This document shows, piece by piece, positions 1-9,856 of a stretch of DNA of 64,000 nt (within the stretch, counting starts at the first letter, position 1; each line of letters opens with the position of its first letter). The notes beneath the pieces were generated by a model. It was given only the letters and a program-made list of their open reading frames with translations. It was not told the origin of the DNA and searched no databases. This stretch comes from Nannocystis exedens. GTDB lineage: Bacteria; Myxococcota_A; Polyangia; Nannocystales; Nannocystaceae. The stretch lies in NCBI RefSeq assembly GCF_002343915.1, contig NZ_NETK01000001.1, forward strand, positions 2,366,001 through 2,430,000. Direction: 5' to 3'. A program made the translations under genes and the position numbers.

Positions 1-2299
<2,299 letters not shown>

Positions 2300-2867
2300 C
2301 TCCCCGGCCCTCGCCAACGCCCCCCGACCCTCGTCCCCGGGCACGCAGCGCCCCCGGCGAGCCCCTGCCCGCCGCCGCCGTCCCCGCCCTCGTCTGCCCG
2401 CCCCGTCATCGCCCTCGCGCCGGGACGATAACAAGGAAGCGACGCGACCGCGGCGCGCGAGGTCGTCCGCGCCGCGTGGATCTGCGCGCCAACCTGTCCC
2501 AAAAGACCTGTCCACTGGGGCCCTGCCCGATGCTCACGCTCGCACGAGGGCAGGTCCCGCGTTCGAGAGGCGGCCACGTCCGCGTGGATCTGCGCGATCA
2601 AATGTTCCAAAGGACATGTCCTATCAGATCACAACCCCTCGAGAAGTTCGCCTCGCGCCCCCGAGCCCGCGCTCCAATCACGGAGTACCGTCAATTCGCG
2701 CCGCAGCACGCCACGCCGCCGCGAGGCCGGGCGCCCCTTCTCGCCCGAAGCCGCTCGACGAGTGCCGCCATTTCTCCAAACCGCAGCGGCCGCACCGTCG
2801 CGCCGACGGCGAGCCGGGCTCCTCCGCGGCTGCCATCATTTCCACCGCCCCCGGCCGCACGTCCTCG
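2300..2867. other. Intergenic, no gene seen; two palindrome copies
   Basis: No convincing reading frame was found. The stretch lies downstream of the AraC gene and upstream of the kinase. It holds two copies of the 14-base-period palindrome, each set in a larger direct repeat (2472-2514 and 2580-2622) that begins ccgcgtggatctgcgcg. Confidence 0.6.
2472..2622. repeat. 42-bp direct repeat carrying two 14-bp-period palindromes
   Basis: Positions 2472-2514 and 2580-2622 are about 85% alike. Each contains one palindrome array, with half-sites at 2492 and 2506 (ACCTGT twice) and at 2600 and 2614 (AAATGT, ACATGT). The shared flank suggests that a segment including the palindrome was copied as a unit. 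Confidence 0.7.
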
Positions 2868-3695
2868 TCACGCCGGCCGCAGGCTCGGCGCATTCGCGGC
2901 TGTCGACAATTCCCCGCGCCGCAGCACCGTCGGCGTATAGCCGAGCATCCGCCGGCAAGTGCGCGAGAAGTGCGCCAGATCGGCGAACCCTGCCGCGTGC
3001 GCGGCCGCGGTCGCGTCCGTCTCGGCCAGGCGCCGCAGCGCGCGCAGCAGTCGGTGCCACAAGCGATAGGTGCGCATCGGCAGCCCGACGTCGCGGGCGA
3101 ACAGCGCGCGCAGGTGGGCGTCGCCGACGTCGACGCGAAGGCTCGTCTGCCCGTGATCGACGTGCGGCTCGCGGAGCCGTCGCGCGACCGCGGCGACGCG
3201 GCGATCGAGCCGGCGCGGCCACTCGTGATCGACGTCTCTGTCACGCGAAGCAGCGAACATCGCCGCGGTCTCCTCGGCGATCCCCGCGAGCGTCGAGGCC
3301 TCGAAGATCGCCGCCCGCTGGGCCAGCGCCGCCTCGCGTACGCGCGCGCCCAGGCGGCCCGTCAGCGCGAACGCCCCGTCGCCGGCGCGCGCGAACGCGG
3401 CGACGTGGGGCATCCGCTCGGGGTCGAACAGCATCCCGAGCGTCGGCCCGGGGCTCACGGCGGCGTGCGCTCGATCGGGCGCAACCACCACCGCCCGCCC
3501 CGCGATCGGCGTACGGCCGGGCTCGCCGACCACCACGTCCGCGTCGAGCCCGACGAACAGCGCCGCCCCGTGCTGCGCGTGCAGCGACGAGCGCGTCGCC
3601 GTCGACGCCCGGATCGCAAACGCCTCGGCGATCACCCCCGCGACCTGCGGTTCGTTCAAGCGCCTCACCGCCGCACAGCGTACACGACCCGGCAT
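2868..3695 (-). CDS. AraC-family transcriptional regulator
   Basis: A 275-residue protein with a C-terminal AraC double helix-turn-helix (about residues 185-265). The second helix-turn-helix carries the family pattern AAHAAGFADLAHFSRTCRRM followed by GYTP. The N-terminal 150 residues look like an AraC ligand-binding or cupin-type domain. The gene is divergent from the P450, and the two longest starts overlap in a single CATG at 3693-3696. A GTG start at 3668 would free 25 bases and may be the real one. Local control of the P450 is inferred from the arrangement. Its ligand cannot be read from the sequence. Confidence 0.85.
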   Translation of the reverse strand: MPGRVRCAAVRRLNEPQVAGVIAEAFAIRASTATRSSLHAQHGAALFVGLDADVVVGEPGRTPIAGRAVVVAPDRAHAAVSPGPTLGMLFDPERMPHVAAFARAGDGAFALTGRLGARVREAALAQRAAIFEASTLAGIAEETAAMFAASRDRDVDHEWPRRLDRRVAAVARRLREPHVDHGQTSLRVDVGDAHLRALFARDVGLPMRTYRLWHRLLRALRRLAETDATAAAHAAGFADLAHFSRTCRRMLGYTPTVLRRGELSTAANAPSLRPA

Positions 3696-4857
3696 GAGCT
3701 TCTTCTCGCCCGCGATGCGCCGCGACCCGTACCCGCTCTACGACCAGCTCCGCCGCGATTCGCCGCTGCATCACGTCGAGCCGACCGACCTCTGGCTGGT
3801 CCTCGACCACGCCGGCGCAAAACGCGCGCTCGCCGACCACGAGGCGTTCGGCTCCGCCGTCGCCCCTGGCTCGAGCGTCGAGCACTGGCTCATCTTCAGC
3901 GATCCTCCGCGCCACGCCAGGCTGCGCGCGCTGATCATGCGCGCCTTCACGGCCCGGGCGGTGGCGGCCCTGGAGCCGCGGATCCGCGAGCTCTCGCGCG
4001 CCCTGCTCGATCGCGTGGTCGCGCGCGGCGAGCTCGAGCTCGTCGCCGACTACGCCCTGCCGCTGCCGCTGATGGTGATCGCCGAGATGCTCGGCGCCCC
4101 GACCGACGACTACGATCGGCTGCGGCGATGGAGCGACGTCATGCTCGGCCTCAGCCTCACGCTCACCGGCGGCGACGCGGCCCAGCAGGCCCAGAGCGCC
4201 TACGCGGCCGTCACCGACGAGATGCGGGCCTATGTGGAGGTGCTGCTCGCCGAACGGCGGGCCGTCCCGCGCGACGACCTGCTCACCGGCCTGCAGGCGG
4301 CCGAGATCGCCGGCGAGCGCCTGTCGCTGGCGGAGATCCTCGGGTTCTTCCAGCTGCTGCTGGTCGCCGGCCACGAGACCACCACCAACCTCCTCGGCAA
4401 CGCCGTGCTCGCGTTCATCGACCACCCCGACCAGCGCGAGCTCCTGCTGCACCGCCGCGAATTGCTGGCTCCGGCGATCGAGGAGGTCCTTCGCCATCGC
4501 TCGCCGGTGCAGGCCGTGTTCCGCGTGACGCGTCGCGCCGTCGCGCTGCATGGGCGCACGATCCCCGCCGGCAAGCAGGTCCTGCCGATGCTCGGCGCCG
4601 CCAACCGCGACCCGGCCGTGTTCACCGCGCCCGGGCGCTTCGACATCACCCGCGACCCCAACCCGCACCTCGCCTTCGGCCACGGCGGGCACTTCTGCAT
4701 CGGCGCCCCGCTGTCGCGGCTCGAGGCCCGGATCGCCCTGCCCGACCTGCTGCTGCGATTGCCCAACCTGCGCCTCGCCCACGACGAGCCGTGGCCGCCG
4801 CGCCAGGCCTTGCACGTCCACGGCCCCGAGCGCCTGCGCCTGCGCTTCGACCCCTGA
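3694..4857 (+). CDS. Cytochrome P450
   Basis: A soluble 387-residue bacterial P450 of usual length. The oxygen-binding I-helix motif AGHETT lies near residues 225-230, the K-helix ExxR (EEVLR) near 263, and the haem loop FGHGGHFCIGAPLSRLEA has its cysteine ligand near 335. It will use haem iron, O2 and an external ferredoxin/reductase to oxidise a small substrate; no redox partner is encoded nearby. It is divergent from an AraC regulator and convergent with a tiny peptide gene across a bidirectional hairpin. The substrate is unknown; the mini-peptide is one speculative possibility. Confidence 0.95.
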   Translation: MSFFSPAMRRDPYPLYDQLRRDSPLHHVEPTDLWLVLDHAGAKRALADHEAFGSAVAPGSSVEHWLIFSDPPRHARLRALIMRAFTARAVAALEPRIRELSRALLDRVVARGELELVADYALPLPLMVIAEMLGAPTDDYDRLRRWSDVMLGLSLTLTGGDAAQQAQSAYAAVTDEMRAYVEVLLAERRAVPRDDLLTGLQAAEIAGERLSLAEILGFFQLLLVAGHETTTNLLGNAVLAFIDHPDQRELLLHRRELLAPAIEEVLRHRSPVQAVFRVTRRAVALHGRTIPAGKQVLPMLGAANRDPAVFTAPGRFDITRDPNPHLAFGHGGHFCIGAPLSRLEARIALPDLLLRLPNLRLAHDEPWPPRQALHVHGPERLRLRFDP

Positions 4858-4920
4858 CCTGCGTCCAGAACCCGGCCGAGCGAGCGCCAGAACGACGGCG
4901 ACGCGGACGAATCGCGGACA

Positions 4921-4952
4921 CGCCGAGCGCCCCGCGAACGGGGCGCTCGGCG
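4921..4952. terminator. Strong hairpin between convergent genes
   Basis: A perfect 14-bp inverted repeat, cgccgagcgccccg, with a cgaa tetraloop lies 64 bases after the P450 stop and 8 bases after the stop of the opposite-strand peptide gene. There is no T-tract, so any termination would be hairpin-driven or serve 3'-end stability in both directions. Confidence 0.7.
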
Positions 4953-4959
4953 GGGTCGC

Positions 4960-5007
4960 TCAGCCGTGATGGCTGGTGCCGGCCTTGACCTTGCTCTTCG
5001 TCTTCAT
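4960..5007 (-). CDS. 15-residue basic peptide MKTKSKVKAGTSHHG
   Basis: A very short reading frame with a near-perfect Shine-Dalgarno (ggaggaggt at 5012-5020, about 5 bases before ATG) and a stop just before a strong hairpin. It therefore looks like a complete transcription and translation unit. The product has five Lys and ends GTSHHG, with no aromatic or Cys residue. The MKxKxxVKAG opening is reminiscent of short bacterial peptides that start MKxKTxVKAG; this is from memory and needs a search. The convergent neighbour is a P450, and tiny precursor peptides next to P450s are known in biarylitide-type RiPPs, but a link here is only a hypothesis. A chance frame is possible, though the ribosome binding site argues against it. 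Confidence 0.5.
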   Translation of the reverse strand: MKTKSKVKAGTSHHG

Positions 5008-5156
5008 CGGGACCTCCTCCGCCCCGAATTCTACCCGCGCCGCCGCGGCCGACGAGGACCACCTTTGCGCGCGCTCGGCCGCGCGCCGGCGTGAAATCGC
5101 CGCCGACGCGCGGAGCCGTCCGGGCCCTCCCCGCCCGTGCGAGCATTCCCTCGGCG

Positions 5157-5176
5157 ACATGTCTCTCAGGACATAT
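5157..5176. repeat. 14-bp-period palindrome (2 half-sites)
   Basis: ACATGT at 5157 and ACATAT at 5171, with ctctcagg between, form a hairpin 9 bases after the stop of the minus-strand ABM-like gene. The position suits a 3'-end element. Confidence 0.8.
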
Positions 5177-5184
5177 CCTATCAT

Positions 5185-5481
5185 TCAGGCCGAGCGGTAC
5201 GACCCGAGCACCGTCACCGGCTCCGGCGGCGGCGCGGCCACGTAGCGCCGCAGCTCCGCCTGGAATTGCCTGGCCTCGGGCAGGGCCAGGAGCGGGTTGT
5301 CGACGCCCTCGTCGAGCTCGAGCAGCGCCACGTAGGTCGCGCCGTCGGCCAGGCGCCCGTACCAGTAGCGGATCCCGGCGGGCTGCTGGCGGCGGACCGC
5401 GGCGAACAGCTGCTCGATCGCCGCGTCGACCTGCGGCGCGTGCTCCGGCGGGACCGTGTAACGAACCATGAGCGTCCTCAC
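5185..5481 (-). CDS. Small ABM-like (dimeric alpha-beta barrel) protein
   Basis: A 98-residue protein, starting at GTG 5481 because gaggagga precedes that codon at normal spacing; the internal ATG at 5469 has no such site. The sequence VRYTVPPEHAPQVDAAIEQLFAA, then GIRYWYGR and YVALLELDE, matches the strand-helix pattern of antibiotic biosynthesis monooxygenase-like folds. No catalytic residues can be named. It is divergent from a SigJ-type sigma factor; genes for this sigma group often sit beside small oxidoreductase-like partners, so it may be that partner or a target. Function is not established. Confidence 0.7.
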   Translation of the reverse strand: MRTLMVRYTVPPEHAPQVDAAIEQLFAAVRRQQPAGIRYWYGRLADGATYVALLELDEGVDNPLLALPEARQFQAELRRYVAAPPPEPVTVLGSYRSA

Positions 5482-5599
5482 TTGAATCCTCCTCGTTTTC
5501 CGGCCGAACGGGCCCCGTCCGCGTGGCCTCGTGGTCACGTCGGCGCGGCTTCGGCGGTCTCCTTGGTGACAGACCCACCGCGACCGAGGGACGTGACCG

Positions 5600-6484
5600 A
5601 TGGAAGAGCGCGACCGGCTGACCTACCGCTTCGAGGAGCATCGGACCTATTTGCGAGGCGTCGCCTATCGCATGCTCGGCTCGCTGAGCGAGGCCGACGA
5701 CGCCGTGCAGGAGGCGTGGTTGCGGCTGAGCCGCGCCGACGCGAGCGCGGTCGACAACCTGCGCGCCTGGCTCACGACCGTGGTCGCGCGGATCTGCCTC
5801 AACCTGCTGCGCTCGCGCGGCACCCGGCGCGAGGAGCCGCTCGGCCCGCACGTGCCCGACCCGGTCGTGCAGCGCGAGGGCGGCGCCGACCCGGAGCGCG
5901 AGGCGCTCCTGGCCGAGTCCGTCGGGCTCGCGCTGCTGGTCGTGCTCGACGAGCTCGCGCCCGCCGAGCGGCTCGCGTTCGTGCTGCACGACAGCTTCGG
6001 CGTGTCGTTCGACGCCATCGCCGCGCTGGTCGGGCGTACGCCCGAGGCCGCGCGCCAGCTCGCCAGCCGCGCGCGCCGGCGCGTGCGCGACGCGGCGCCC
6101 GTGCCCGACCCCGACCTGGCGCGTCAGCGCGAGGTCGTGTCGGCCTTCTTCGCGGCCACGCGCGCCGGCGACCTCGGCGCCCTCGTCGCCCTGCTCGCCC
6201 CCGACGTGGTGTTGCGCGCCGACGGCGGCACCGCGCGCGCCGACGTCTCGGTGGTCGCCCGCGGCCCGCGGGCGGTGGCCGAGCACTCGCTCGGCTTCGC
6301 CGCGATGAGCCCGTTCGTCCGCCCGGCCGTGGTCAACGGCGCCGCCGGGGCCGTCGTCGCCCCCGACGGCCGGCCGTTCTCGGTCATGAGCTTCATCGTC
6401 CAGGGCGGCCGGATCGCCGCCATCGACGCCCTCGTCGACCCCGAGCGGCTGAGCCGGCTCGACCTCGCCGACCTCGACGAGTGA
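5600..6484 (+). CDS. SigJ/ECF41-type RNA polymerase sigma factor with SnoaL-like tail
   Basis: A 294-residue protein, longer than classical ECF factors. Region 2 (about 10-80) has YRMLGSLSEADDAVQEAWLRL and WLTTVVARICLNLLRSR. Region 4 (about 110-165) has the helix-turn-helix FDAIAALVGRTPEAARQLASRARRR. Residues 175-294 form a SnoaL/NTF2-like domain ending DPERL, which in this group modulates sigma activity in place of a membrane anti-sigma factor. It directs RNA polymerase to a private promoter set. Its divergent neighbour is a small ABM-like protein. The signal is unknown. Three palindromes follow the stop. Confidence 0.93.
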   Translation: MEERDRLTYRFEEHRTYLRGVAYRMLGSLSEADDAVQEAWLRLSRADASAVDNLRAWLTTVVARICLNLLRSRGTRREEPLGPHVPDPVVQREGGADPEREALLAESVGLALLVVLDELAPAERLAFVLHDSFGVSFDAIAALVGRTPEAARQLASRARRRVRDAAPVPDPDLARQREVVSAFFAATRAGDLGALVALLAPDVVLRADGGTARADVSVVARGPRAVAEHSLGFAAMSPFVRPAVVNGAAGAVVAPDGRPFSVMSFIVQGGRIAAIDALVDPERLSRLDLADLDE

Positions 6485-6497
6485 CCTGGCCCTCGAG

Positions 6498-6603
6498 ACA
6501 TGTCTTCAAACACCTCGCCCCAGGGCCGCGAGCGACGTCACATGTCTCTTCAAACATGTGACGGCCCGCGGCCCGGCGCACCGCCCTGTCCTTTCAGACA
6601 TGT
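6498..6603. repeat. Cluster of three 14-bp-period palindromes between convergent genes
   Basis: Half-sites lie at 6498/6512, 6540/6554 and 6584/6598. The middle copy extends to a 26-base palindrome (6537-6562) with 9-bp perfect arms, GTCACATGT and ACATGTGAC. The first two arrays are in the same 14-base register (6512 to 6540 is 28). The cluster fills the gap between the sigma factor stop and the stop of the opposite-strand GST, so it probably ends or protects both transcripts. Confidence 0.85.
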
Positions 6604-6616
6604 CCCGAGTGCCGCC

Positions 6617-7243
6617 TCACGCCCACTCGGTCAGGCCCTCGATCGTGTACAGGCGGCGCCAGCTCGGCCGCGCCTTCACGCGGCCGGCCAGCGCGGCCAG
6701 GTGGGGCCATTCGGTGGCCGGCCGCGGCATCTTCCGCGACCAGCGCATCAGCATCGTCGCGTACAGGTCGGGCGCGCCGACCTCCGCGCCGAGCAGGTAC
6801 GGCCCGGCCGCGCCGAGGTGGGCGTCGAGGCGGTCCCAGGCCGCCTCGATGCGCCGGCGCGCCGCCGCCAGCACCGCCTCCGCCGCGACGCCCTCGGCCT
6901 CGGGGTAGAACCACCAGCGGAACGCCGGCTGCAGCGAATTGGCGAGGTACAGCATCCATTGCAGGTAGTCGGCCCGCGCCGGCGAGCCCGGCGGCGGGGC
7001 CAGGTTCGCCTCGGGGTGGCGCTCGGCGAGCAGCAGCGCCAGCGCGGCGGTCTCCCACCGCGGCGCGCCGTCGACGATCAGCGTCGGCACCACGCCGCCC
7101 GGGTTGAGGCGCAAATACGCCGGGTCGCGCTGGGCTCCGGCGTCGAGGTCGACGCGGCGCAGCTCGTGCGGCGCGCCGATCTCGAGCAAGAGCAGGTGGA
7201 CCAGCATGCTGGCCGAGCCGGGCGAGTAATAGAGCGTGTACAT
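6617..7243 (-). CDS. Glutathione S-transferase family protein
   Basis: A 208-residue protein of typical GST length. The N-terminal thioredoxin-like domain (1-80) has MYTLYYSPGSASMLVHLLLLE, the cis-Pro region NPGGVVPTLIVD and the glutathione-binding ETAALALLLAE. The C-terminal all-helical domain (90-205) has the conserved YLLGAEVGAPDLYATMLMRW. It probably conjugates or reduces small electrophiles with glutathione in the cytoplasm; the serine in SPGSAS is the likely activating residue. A purine-rich cggaggc precedes the ATG. It stands alone, convergent with the sigma factor. Confidence 0.92.
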   Translation of the reverse strand: MYTLYYSPGSASMLVHLLLLEIGAPHELRRVDLDAGAQRDPAYLRLNPGGVVPTLIVDGAPRWETAALALLLAERHPEANLAPPPGSPARADYLQWMLYLANSLQPAFRWWFYPEAEGVAAEAVLAAARRRIEAAWDRLDAHLGAAGPYLLGAEVGAPDLYATMLMRWSRKMPRPATEWPHLAALAGRVKARPSWRRLYTIEGLTEWA

Positions 7244-7305
7244 GCGCCTCCGCGGGGACGCGACGATACCCGCGCGCCCCCGCGGAGCTCAAGCGGCCCG
7301 CGGCG

Positions 7306-8334
7306 TCACGGGAGGCCGCAGAGGCCCAGGTTCTCCAGGCCCGGCGGCGGCGTCTCCATCGGCGAGAACCACGGCAGGCACTCCTGATCGACCCCCGGGC
7401 AGCTGTTGGCCGCGCTCACGTCGCAGAACGGGATGCAGCAGCCCAGGGCCATCGGGTCGCACTCGCTGGCCAGGGCCAGCTCGGTGCTGCAGAACAGCCC
7501 CGGGTCGCAGGCGTTGGCGTACTCGCAGGCGTCGAACGCCTGGCCCTCGGCGCCGCTGGCGTCGAGGACGCAGATGAACGTGTCGGAGTCGGGGAACGGG
7601 ATGCAGGTGTCGCCGGCCGCGCAGTCCTGCGCGAGCGGGTCGCAGTCGGGCAGGCAGATGTTCAGCTCCCCGTCGTTGAGCACGACGCAGTGGCTGCCGG
7701 CGTCGCAGGTCGGCGACTCCGGCGAGCCCTCGCACAGGGCGACGCAGGTGCCCTCGAACGTGACCGGGTCCGCGTCCCAGCACACCGCCCCGGCCTCGCA
7801 GTCGTCCTCGCCGCTGTTGTAGTCGCCGGTGACGTGACACGGGTCGCCGGCCTCCTCGGGCGTCGGGTCGAGGTCGACGCAGCGCCACTTTTCCCAGGTC
7901 GGGCCGTCGGGGGTGGCGTCGTACGGCGCGCACTTCTGGCCCGCCGGGCAGTCCTGCGCCCATGGGTCGCACGCCGGCTCGCCCGTGTCGCCGCTGGTGT
8001 TGGTCGCGGTGATGGTCCCGGTCTCGCCGGTCTCCCCGGTCTCCCCGGTCTCCCCGCCGGTCTGCGACTCGCTCGAGGCCCCGCCGGAGCTCTGCCCCTC
8101 GGTCGCGTTCGAGGTCTGCCCCTCCGTGCCGCCCGAGCCCTGGCTGCCGCCCGAGCTCTGCCCCTCGGTGCCGGCGTCGGAGTTCTGCCCCTCGCTGTCG
8201 CCGCTGCCCGAGCCCTGGGTGTCGCCGAATTCGCCGAGCAAGATCTTCGGGTCGCAGGCGACGAGCGCGAGCCCGCCGAGCAGGAGCCCCGCCGCGCGTG
8301 TGATGAATGGAGATGATACGATTCGCATGCTCAT
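7306..8334 (-). CDS. Cys-rich lipoprotein with Gly/Ser/Thr-rich linker
   Basis: A 342-residue protein with a lipoprotein signal (GLLLGGLALVAC, Cys near 27). A long low-complexity region of SGGSEGQTS-like and GETGETGETGT repeats reaches to about residue 115, followed by a Cys-rich domain with many spaced cysteines (CDPWAQDC, CDPLAQDC, CDPMALGC). Surface-exposed proteins of this build are common in Nannocystis-like genomes and usually have no assigned role. The ATG at 8328 is an alternative start with better spacing from gagg. It lies downstream of the sigma/partner operon on the same strand but has its own 5' gap. It is probably anchored to the outer membrane with a disulfide-rich head. Confidence 0.85.
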   Translation of the reverse strand: MSMRIVSSPFITRAAGLLLGGLALVACDPKILLGEFGDTQGSGSGDSEGQNSDAGTEGQSSGGSQGSGGTEGQTSNATEGQSSGGASSESQTGGETGETGETGETGTITATNTSGDTGEPACDPWAQDCPAGQKCAPYDATPDGPTWEKWRCVDLDPTPEEAGDPCHVTGDYNSGEDDCEAGAVCWDADPVTFEGTCVALCEGSPESPTCDAGSHCVVLNDGELNICLPDCDPLAQDCAAGDTCIPFPDSDTFICVLDASGAEGQAFDACEYANACDPGLFCSTELALASECDPMALGCCIPFCDVSAANSCPGVDQECLPWFSPMETPPPGLENLGLCGLP

Positions 8335-8396
8335 GGTCCTCGCGCAGACATTCGCCGCCGGCCGCTCACCTCATTAAACATTCTGCGCCGCCGACC

Positions 8397-9212
8397 TCAC
8401 CGATCCTCCGAGGTGTCTTTCTGAACATGTCCCTCGGGGCATGCAGCGGCGACCCGCGCCGCGTAGGTCGAGCGCGGGTGGGCGCGCAGGAACGCGGCCG
8501 CCTCGTCGGCCCCGCGCGCGACCTCGCCGGCGGCGCACAGCGCCAGCACGCGCAGCGCCTGCCGCTCCTCCGTCATGCTGCCGCCGGCGAAGCTCTCCGC
8601 GTGGCGGTCGAGCAGCGCCAGCGCCGTCTCCGGCTGGCCGCCGCGCAGCGCCGCCCGGGCCTCCTGCAGCAGCGCCATCTCGGCGAGCACGCGGTCGCCG
8701 TCGCCGGCGAGGCCCTCGCGCGCGTCGGCGCCCGGCGCCCCGTCCCCGCCCTCGGCGAGCCCCGGCTCGTCCGCGGCGGCCCTGCTCGCTCGCGCCGGCG
8801 AGCCGCGACCATGACCGGCCGCGGCCCGCTGCCGCCCCGGGCTCGCCCGCGTCTCTGCCTCGCGCTTCACCGTCTCGAGCCAGCGGACCGCGCCCGCGGA
8901 CTCCTCACGCGGCCGCGCCTCCAGCGGATCGGGCTCCGCCGCGTCGTACGCGGCCAGATCTCGCATGTCCTGCAAAACATGTCCTGAAGCGAAGATCCGG
9001 GCCAGGTCGAGCTGCCACGCCGCCAGCAGCAGCAAGCCGGCCGCCAGCGCCAGCCAGGGCGCCCGGCTCGGCGACCGCCTGCCGGGGTCGCGGGCGTCGG
9101 CGCGTTCGGCCGCGGCCAGCGTCGCCCACAGCTCCGCCTCCGCCGCGGCCGACGGGCGCGCGCAGGCCTTGTACGCGGCGATCAGCGCGCGGGACGTCGG
9201 TTCATCGGTCAT
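8397..9212 (-). CDS. Single-pass membrane protein, probable sigma-factor partner
   Basis: A 271-residue protein with an N-terminal cytoplasmic part (1-50), one transmembrane segment (about 51-68, APWLALAAGLLLLAAWQL) and an outer domain rich in Ala/Glu with TPR-like helices near 195-255. It starts inside the end of the upstream ECF sigma gene (11-base overlap), the usual place for an anti-sigma factor, although no zinc finger is seen. Two copies of the dispersed palindrome are read as protein: SGHVLQDMR at 76-84, just after the membrane segment, and EGHVQKDTSED at the C-terminus. The anti-sigma role is inferred from position and topology only. Confidence 0.75.
   Translation of the reverse strand: MTDEPTSRALIAAYKACARPSAAAEAELWATLAAAERADARDPGRRSPSRAPWLALAAGLLLLAAWQLDLARIFASGHVLQDMRDLAAYDAAEPDPLEARPREESAGAVRWLETVKREAETRASPGRQRAAAGHGRGSPARASRAAADEPGLAEGGDGAPGADAREGLAGDGDRVLAEMALLQEARAALRGGQPETALALLDRHAESFAGGSMTEERQALRVLALCAAGEVARGADEAAAFLRAHPRSTYAARVAAACPEGHVQKDTSEDR
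8411..8444. repeat. 14-bp-period palindrome (3 half-sites), inside 3' end of a CDS
   Basis: Half-sites AGGTGT at 8411, ACATGT at 8425 and GCATGC at 8439 are exactly 14 bases apart. The array encodes the last residues of the membrane protein (EGHVQKDTSED), so it may have replaced the original C-terminus. Confidence 0.8.
8963..8982. repeat. 14-bp-period palindrome inside a CDS
   Basis: GCATGT at 8963 and ACATGT at 8977, with cctgcaaa between, are translated on the minus strand as GHVLQDM in the membrane protein just outside its transmembrane helix. The reading frame stays open. Confidence 0.8.
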
Positions 9213-9783
9213 GCGGCCTCCGGAGGGAGCGAGCGCGCAGGCGCTGGCTGAATTGCTCGAGCTTGAGCCGCGCGGCCCGCAGCCGCGAGAACACCGTGCC
9301 CAGCGGGATCTCGAGCGCCTCGGCGATCTCCGACGCCGTCAGCCCCTCGATGTCGGCGAGCAGGAACACCATGCGCTTGTCCTCGTCGAGCCCGTCGAGG
9401 AACTCCTGCATGAACGCGGCCGCCTGGCGCAGCTCGAACGACGCCTCGGGCTCGCGCGGCGGCAGCGGCGGCTCGACCGCGGACAGCCGCCGTTCGCGGC
9501 GCGTGTGCGCGCGGCGGCGCATCAGCACCACGTTGCGGGTGATCCCGAACAGCCACGCGGGCAGCGAGCGCGACGGCTGGAACGTGTGCAGGCGCCGATG
9601 CACGACCAGGAACACCTCCTGGGCGACGTCGTCGGCGTCGTCGGCCGGCACGCCGAAGGCCCGGGCGATCCGCCACACCGTCCCGAGGTGGCGGGCGAAC
9701 ACCTCGCGCAGGCTCGGCGCGCCGCACTCGACCTCGGCCGCGAACTCGGCCGAGGTCAGGGGCGTGTCGAGCGTCTTGCTCAC
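9202..9783 (-). CDS. ECF-type RNA polymerase sigma factor
   Basis: A 193-residue sigma-70 family protein of ordinary ECF length. Region 2 (about 28-95) has VWRIARAFGVPADDADDVAQEVFLVVHRRL and LPAWLFGITRNVV. Region 4 (about 130-182) has MVFLLADIEGLTASEIAEALEIPLGTVFSRLRAAR. It overlaps the following membrane-protein gene by 11 bases and is preceded at 74 bases by an envelope protein on the same strand, making a likely three-gene operon. It probably reports envelope conditions through the membrane partner, as RpoE-like systems do; that link is inferred. Confidence 0.93.
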   Translation of the reverse strand: MSKTLDTPLTSAEFAAEVECGAPSLREVFARHLGTVWRIARAFGVPADDADDVAQEVFLVVHRRLHTFQPSRSLPAWLFGITRNVVLMRRRAHTRRERRLSAVEPPLPPREPEASFELRQAAAFMQEFLDGLDEDKRMVFLLADIEGLTASEIAEALEIPLGTVFSRLRAARLKLEQFSQRLRARSLRRPHDR

Positions 9784-9856
9784 CGGGTCGATCTTTTCCG
9801 CCGGCGAGCGATCGCATTAACCCCGGCGCACGATTTTTTCGCCGGCGCACGATCGC

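Noticed and set aside
2868..5007. A natural-product biosynthetic cluster around the P450
   Set aside because: Only a P450, a regulator and a doubtful peptide are present; no synthase, tailoring or export genes. Kept only as a speculative peptide-P450 pair.
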